Notes under the pieces: generated by a model
The model's input: only the letters and a program-made list of their open reading frames with translations
Databases searched by the model: none
Told to the model about the DNA's origin: nothing
Made by a program: the position numbers and the translations under genes
Shown: piece after piece, positions 43,387 to 45,543 of the stretch
Position numbering within the stretch: the stretch's first letter is position 1
Layout: each line of letters begins with the position of its first letter
Source of the DNA: Candidatus Polarisedimenticolaceae bacterium
Lineage (GTDB): Bacteria; Pseudomonadota; Gammaproteobacteria; Chromatiales; Chromatiaceae
Direction of reading: 5' to 3'
Length of the DNA stretch: 45,543 nucleotides
NCBI GenBank assembly: GCA_021648685.1
Contig: JAKISI010000024.1
Location: forward strand, 1 to 45,543

Positions 43387-43992
43387 ATGAACCCACTCAA
43401 AACCAGTGTCCTTTTCGGGGCTGTTTTTCTACTGAGCGCCTGTGTCACCATCAACATCTACTTCCCCTCGGCTCAGGCGGAGGAGGCCGCACGGGAGATG
43501 GTGCAGGATATTCTGGGCAAGGATGATGATGCCAAGGCAGACGAGAAAAAGCAGTCGGCACTGCCGCGGCAGCTGCCCTTTTATGTGCGCATGGGTGAAG
43601 AGGTGCTTGGGTTTCTGATCCCTCCAGCGCATGCTGCGGCACCCAATTTCAATGTAAATACCCCAAAGATCCGCAAGATTCAGGCGCGGATGAAAAAGCG
43701 CAATGCAGCACTTAAACCCTATTATGCAAAGGGTGCCATCGGGTTCACACGCGATGCTCTGGTTGAAATTCGTAATGCCTCGGCAATACCGCTGAAGGTG
43801 CGCAGCAAGATCAAAAAGATGGTGGCAGCGGAGAATGCAGATCGCAATGCCCTCTACCGGGCTATTGCCGAAGCCAATGGCCACCCGGAGTGGTTGCCGG
43901 ATGTGCGCAATATCTATGCCGGAATCTGGATTGAAGAGGCAGGTAAAGGGTGGTGGTATCAAAGCGCCAAAGGGGGGTGGAAGCAGCGATGA
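43387..43992 (+). CDS. YdbL-like DUF1318 lipoprotein
   Basis: 201 residues. Signal peptide with lipobox LSAC, modified Cys at 19 (FGAVFLLSACVTINIYFPSA). A charged linker (ILGKDDDAKADEKKQS) and a second hydrophobic stretch (VLGFLIPPAHAAA) precede the DUF1318 domain, from about 120 to the end (KGAIGFTRDALVEIRNASAI, finishing IWIEEAGKGWWYQSAKGGWKQ). E. coli YdbL is a smaller periplasmic protein that acts with YdbH and the lipoprotein YnbE. Here the lipoprotein part and the YdbL part are in one chain. GAGGAG ribosome binding site 8 bases before the ATG, 60 bp after the YdbH-like gene. Confidence 0.82.
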   Translation: MNPLKTSVLFGAVFLLSACVTINIYFPSAQAEEAAREMVQDILGKDDDAKADEKKQSALPRQLPFYVRMGEEVLGFLIPPAHAAAPNFNVNTPKIRKIQARMKKRNAALKPYYAKGAIGFTRDALVEIRNASAIPLKVRSKIKKMVAAENADRNALYRAIAEANGHPEWLPDVRNIYAGIWIEEAGKGWWYQSAKGGWKQR

Positions 43993-44074
43993 ATGCGGAT
44001 TCTTCCTTACCCCTTGAAATCTGATTTGCATTCGGTGCAATATGGGGCTTGTGCTTCTCTAAGCAGACAACGAT

Positions 44075-45202
44075 ATGGATTTTAATGAACTCATTCACCT
44101 AATGGTGAAGAAAAAGGCCTCGGATCTCTTTATCACAGCGGGCGCTGCGCCCAGCCTCAAGCTGGATGGCAAAATCAAGCCGCTGGCAAAAAAGAAGCTG
44201 ACGGACAAACTCTCCAGGGAGATGGTCTTGAGTGTGATGACACCTGCGCAGCGTGGGGAGTTCTCACGCACCAATGAGTGCAACTTTGCCATCAGCCTGA
44301 AGGGGATAGGCCGTTTCCGGGTGAGTGCATTTATTCAAAGGGATGCGGCCGGGATGGTGCTGCGTCGCATCGAGACCAATATTCCATCGATTGAATATCT
44401 TGGCTTGCCGCCGGTGGTTAAAAAGCTAGCCATGGCGGCGCGGGGTATCGTCTTCTTCGTGGGCGCCACAGGCACGGGTAAATCCACCTCGCTGGCCTCC
44501 ATGATCGACTACCGGAATCAGCATGGTGCAGGGCATATCGTCAGCATTGAAGATCCAATTGAGTTTATCCACCAGCATGCCGGCTGCATCATCACCCAGC
44601 GTGAAGTGGGGATTGACACGGAATCCTACGAAGTCGCGCTGAAAAACACCCTCCGGCAGGCACCGGATGTGATCATGATTGGTGAGATTCGCACCCGGGA
44701 GACGATGGAACATGCCATCGCCTTTGCGGAGACAGGCCATCTCTGCCTGAGTACGCTGCATGCCAATAATGCCAATCAGGCGCTGGATCGTATCGTTAAC
44801 TTCTTCCCGGAGGATCGGCGGAATCAGCTGTTGATGGATCTGTCGCTGAACTTGCGGGGCATCGTGGCCCAGCAGTTGATACAGAAAGTGGATGGCTCCG
44901 GGCGGCAGGCTGTGGTTGAGGTGTTGCTGAACACGCCGCTGGTCTCGGATCAGATCAGGAAGGGCGCGATAGAGAAGCTGAAGGAGCTGATGAAACGCTC
45001 GACCGAGCAGGGCATGATGACCTTTGATCAGGCACTCTATCAGCACTATAAAGAGGGCGCGATCACCTATGATGACGCGGTTTTATATGCTGATTCAGCC
45101 AATGAGGTGCGGCTGATGATCAAGCTGGGCAGCACCACCGGGCTGGACAGATATGCGGCTGCAATGGATGAGATAGAGCTGTCGGAAGAGAGCAGCTATT
45201 AA
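44075..45202 (+). CDS. pilU: Type IV pilus retraction ATPase PilU
   Basis: 375 residues. Hexameric ATPase at the base of the type IVa pilus that assists PilT in retraction and twitching. The N-terminal domain has KKKASDLFITAGAAPSLKLD. Walker A GATGTGKST is at 130-138, the Asp box follows (SIEDPIEFIH), Walker B region VIMIGEIRTRETMEHAIAFA, and His box HLCLSTLHANNANQALDRI. The long C-terminal tail and TNECNFAISLKGIGRFRVSA favour PilU over PilT. No pilT or pil operon genes adjoin it. Confidence 0.93.
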   Translation: MDFNELIHLMVKKKASDLFITAGAAPSLKLDGKIKPLAKKKLTDKLSREMVLSVMTPAQRGEFSRTNECNFAISLKGIGRFRVSAFIQRDAAGMVLRRIETNIPSIEYLGLPPVVKKLAMAARGIVFFVGATGTGKSTSLASMIDYRNQHGAGHIVSIEDPIEFIHQHAGCIITQREVGIDTESYEVALKNTLRQAPDVIMIGEIRTRETMEHAIAFAETGHLCLSTLHANNANQALDRIVNFFPEDRRNQLLMDLSLNLRGIVAQQLIQKVDGSGRQAVVEVLLNTPLVSDQIRKGAIEKLKELMKRSTEQGMMTFDQALYQHYKEGAITYDDAVLYADSANEVRLMIKLGSTTGLDRYAAAMDEIELSEESSY

Positions 45203-45225
45203 CAGTCTGATTCCTATTCAGCAAG

Positions 45226-45257
45226 TAGCCCGGATGAAGCGCAGCATAATCCGGAAT
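45226..45257. repeat. REP-type palindrome
   Basis: TAGCCCGGATGAAGCGCAGC then ATAATCCGG is a palindrome found in many proteobacterial genomes (CCGGAT 45230-45235 with ATCCGG 45249-45254). An outer CTATTC/GAATAG pair (45214 and 45254) extends it. It lies just upstream of the transposase remnant that belongs to this repeat type. Confidence 0.7.
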
Positions 45258-45268
45258 AGACTCATATC

Positions 45269-45439
45269 ATGGTTCACTATCGCCGTAGCCCCGGGGGAAG
45301 GAATCTCTTCACAGTCAATTTGAAAGATCGCACCTCGTGCCATCTTGTGACCCATATTGGCCATCTGCGGCAGGCATTTCACGATATACAAAAACAGGGG
45401 CTATGCCATATTGAGTGGGGATACAGCTATTTTTCATAG
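45269..45439 (+). pseudogene. REP-associated tyrosine transposase (RAYT) remnant
   Basis: 56-codon frame from ATG 45269 to TAG 45437-45439. It reads MVHYRRSPGGRNLFTVNLKD, then HLVTHIGHLRQAFHDIQKQG and CHIEWG. This matches the N-terminal part of Y1/HUH-type RAYT proteins (NYRRxxxPGGTYFFTVNLxxR, LVxHIxxLRxAxxxxxxxxPFxIxA). The HUH histidines and catalytic tyrosine lie further along in the family and are missing, so the gene is dead. Placed 12 bp after a REP palindrome. The last hundred bases of the window show only short CACAGAG repeats. Confidence 0.75.
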
Positions 45440-45543
45440 ACACAGAGACCACTGAGAACACAGAGTTATCGTTTGTAACGTTTAATTCCATTGACCAACC
45501 TGGATGCATTAAAATTTATCAGCAATCCCGTAGAGATATGCGT

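Noticed and set aside
45441-45466. CACAGAG short repeats as a CRISPR or satellite array
   Set aside because: Only two or three degenerate units over about 25 bp, with no spacer pattern.
1-45543. tRNA, rRNA or CRISPR genes
   Set aside because: None recognised by eye on either strand; a covariance-model scan would settle it.

Overview
The window looks like a chromosomal segment of a gammaproteobacterium. The housekeeping synteny is typical: prfB-lysS, and lepA-lepB-DUF4845-rnc-era-recO-pdxJ followed by cysM. PilU, NnrS, a YdbH/YdbL pair and poly-N-acetylglucosamine (pga) genes fit a free-living or host-associated biofilm former. A Chromatiales-like relative is a guess only; no marker in the window fixes the genus. 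I saw no rRNA, tRNA or CRISPR array.

Layout. 1-2200 is a scrap yard of mobile elements: an IS3-type OrfA stub, a group II intron reverse-transcriptase fragment and a broken IS1634-type transposase, with a VapBC-type toxin-antitoxin pair among them. 2368-4299 is an SLC13/RCK transporter. 4300-4987 holds a 185-bp nested palindrome (MITE-like). 4988-11333 is the pgaABCD locus. 11442-14061 is prfB (with the programmed frameshift) and lysS. 14066-21044 holds an HDOD protein, ygfZ, an RNase II-family exonuclease, a Rad50/YhaN-like ATPase with membrane segments flanked by two small ORFs, and mobA.

21260-28997 is the most interesting region. It is a DSF (diffusible signal factor) type quorum-sensing island with an RpfF-like crotonase, an RpfC-like hybrid kinase and an RpfG-like REC/HD-GYP protein. 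Three genes are unusual additions: a dedicated acyl carrier protein, a ketosynthase, and a kinase-less RpfC-like membrane protein whose receiver and HPt phosphorylation residues are largely lost. The likely logic is that ACP plus ketosynthase elongate or supply an acyl-ACP, RpfF converts it to a cis-2-unsaturated fatty acid, RpfC senses that signal, and RpfG hydrolyses c-di-GMP. The pga locus upstream is a plausible output, because PgaCD is c-di-GMP activated in E. coli.

29129-45202 is mostly conserved: valS, nnrS, lepA to pdxJ, a stand-alone BarA-type HPt protein, cysM, a YdbH-like/YdbL-like envelope pair and pilU. The right edge carries a REP palindrome followed by a truncated REP-associated tyrosine transposase.

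Across the window a repeat with the core GGCTGTCCGAGAATAG recurs in intergenic gaps as full palindromes or single arms, which points to a genome-wide MITE/REP-like family.
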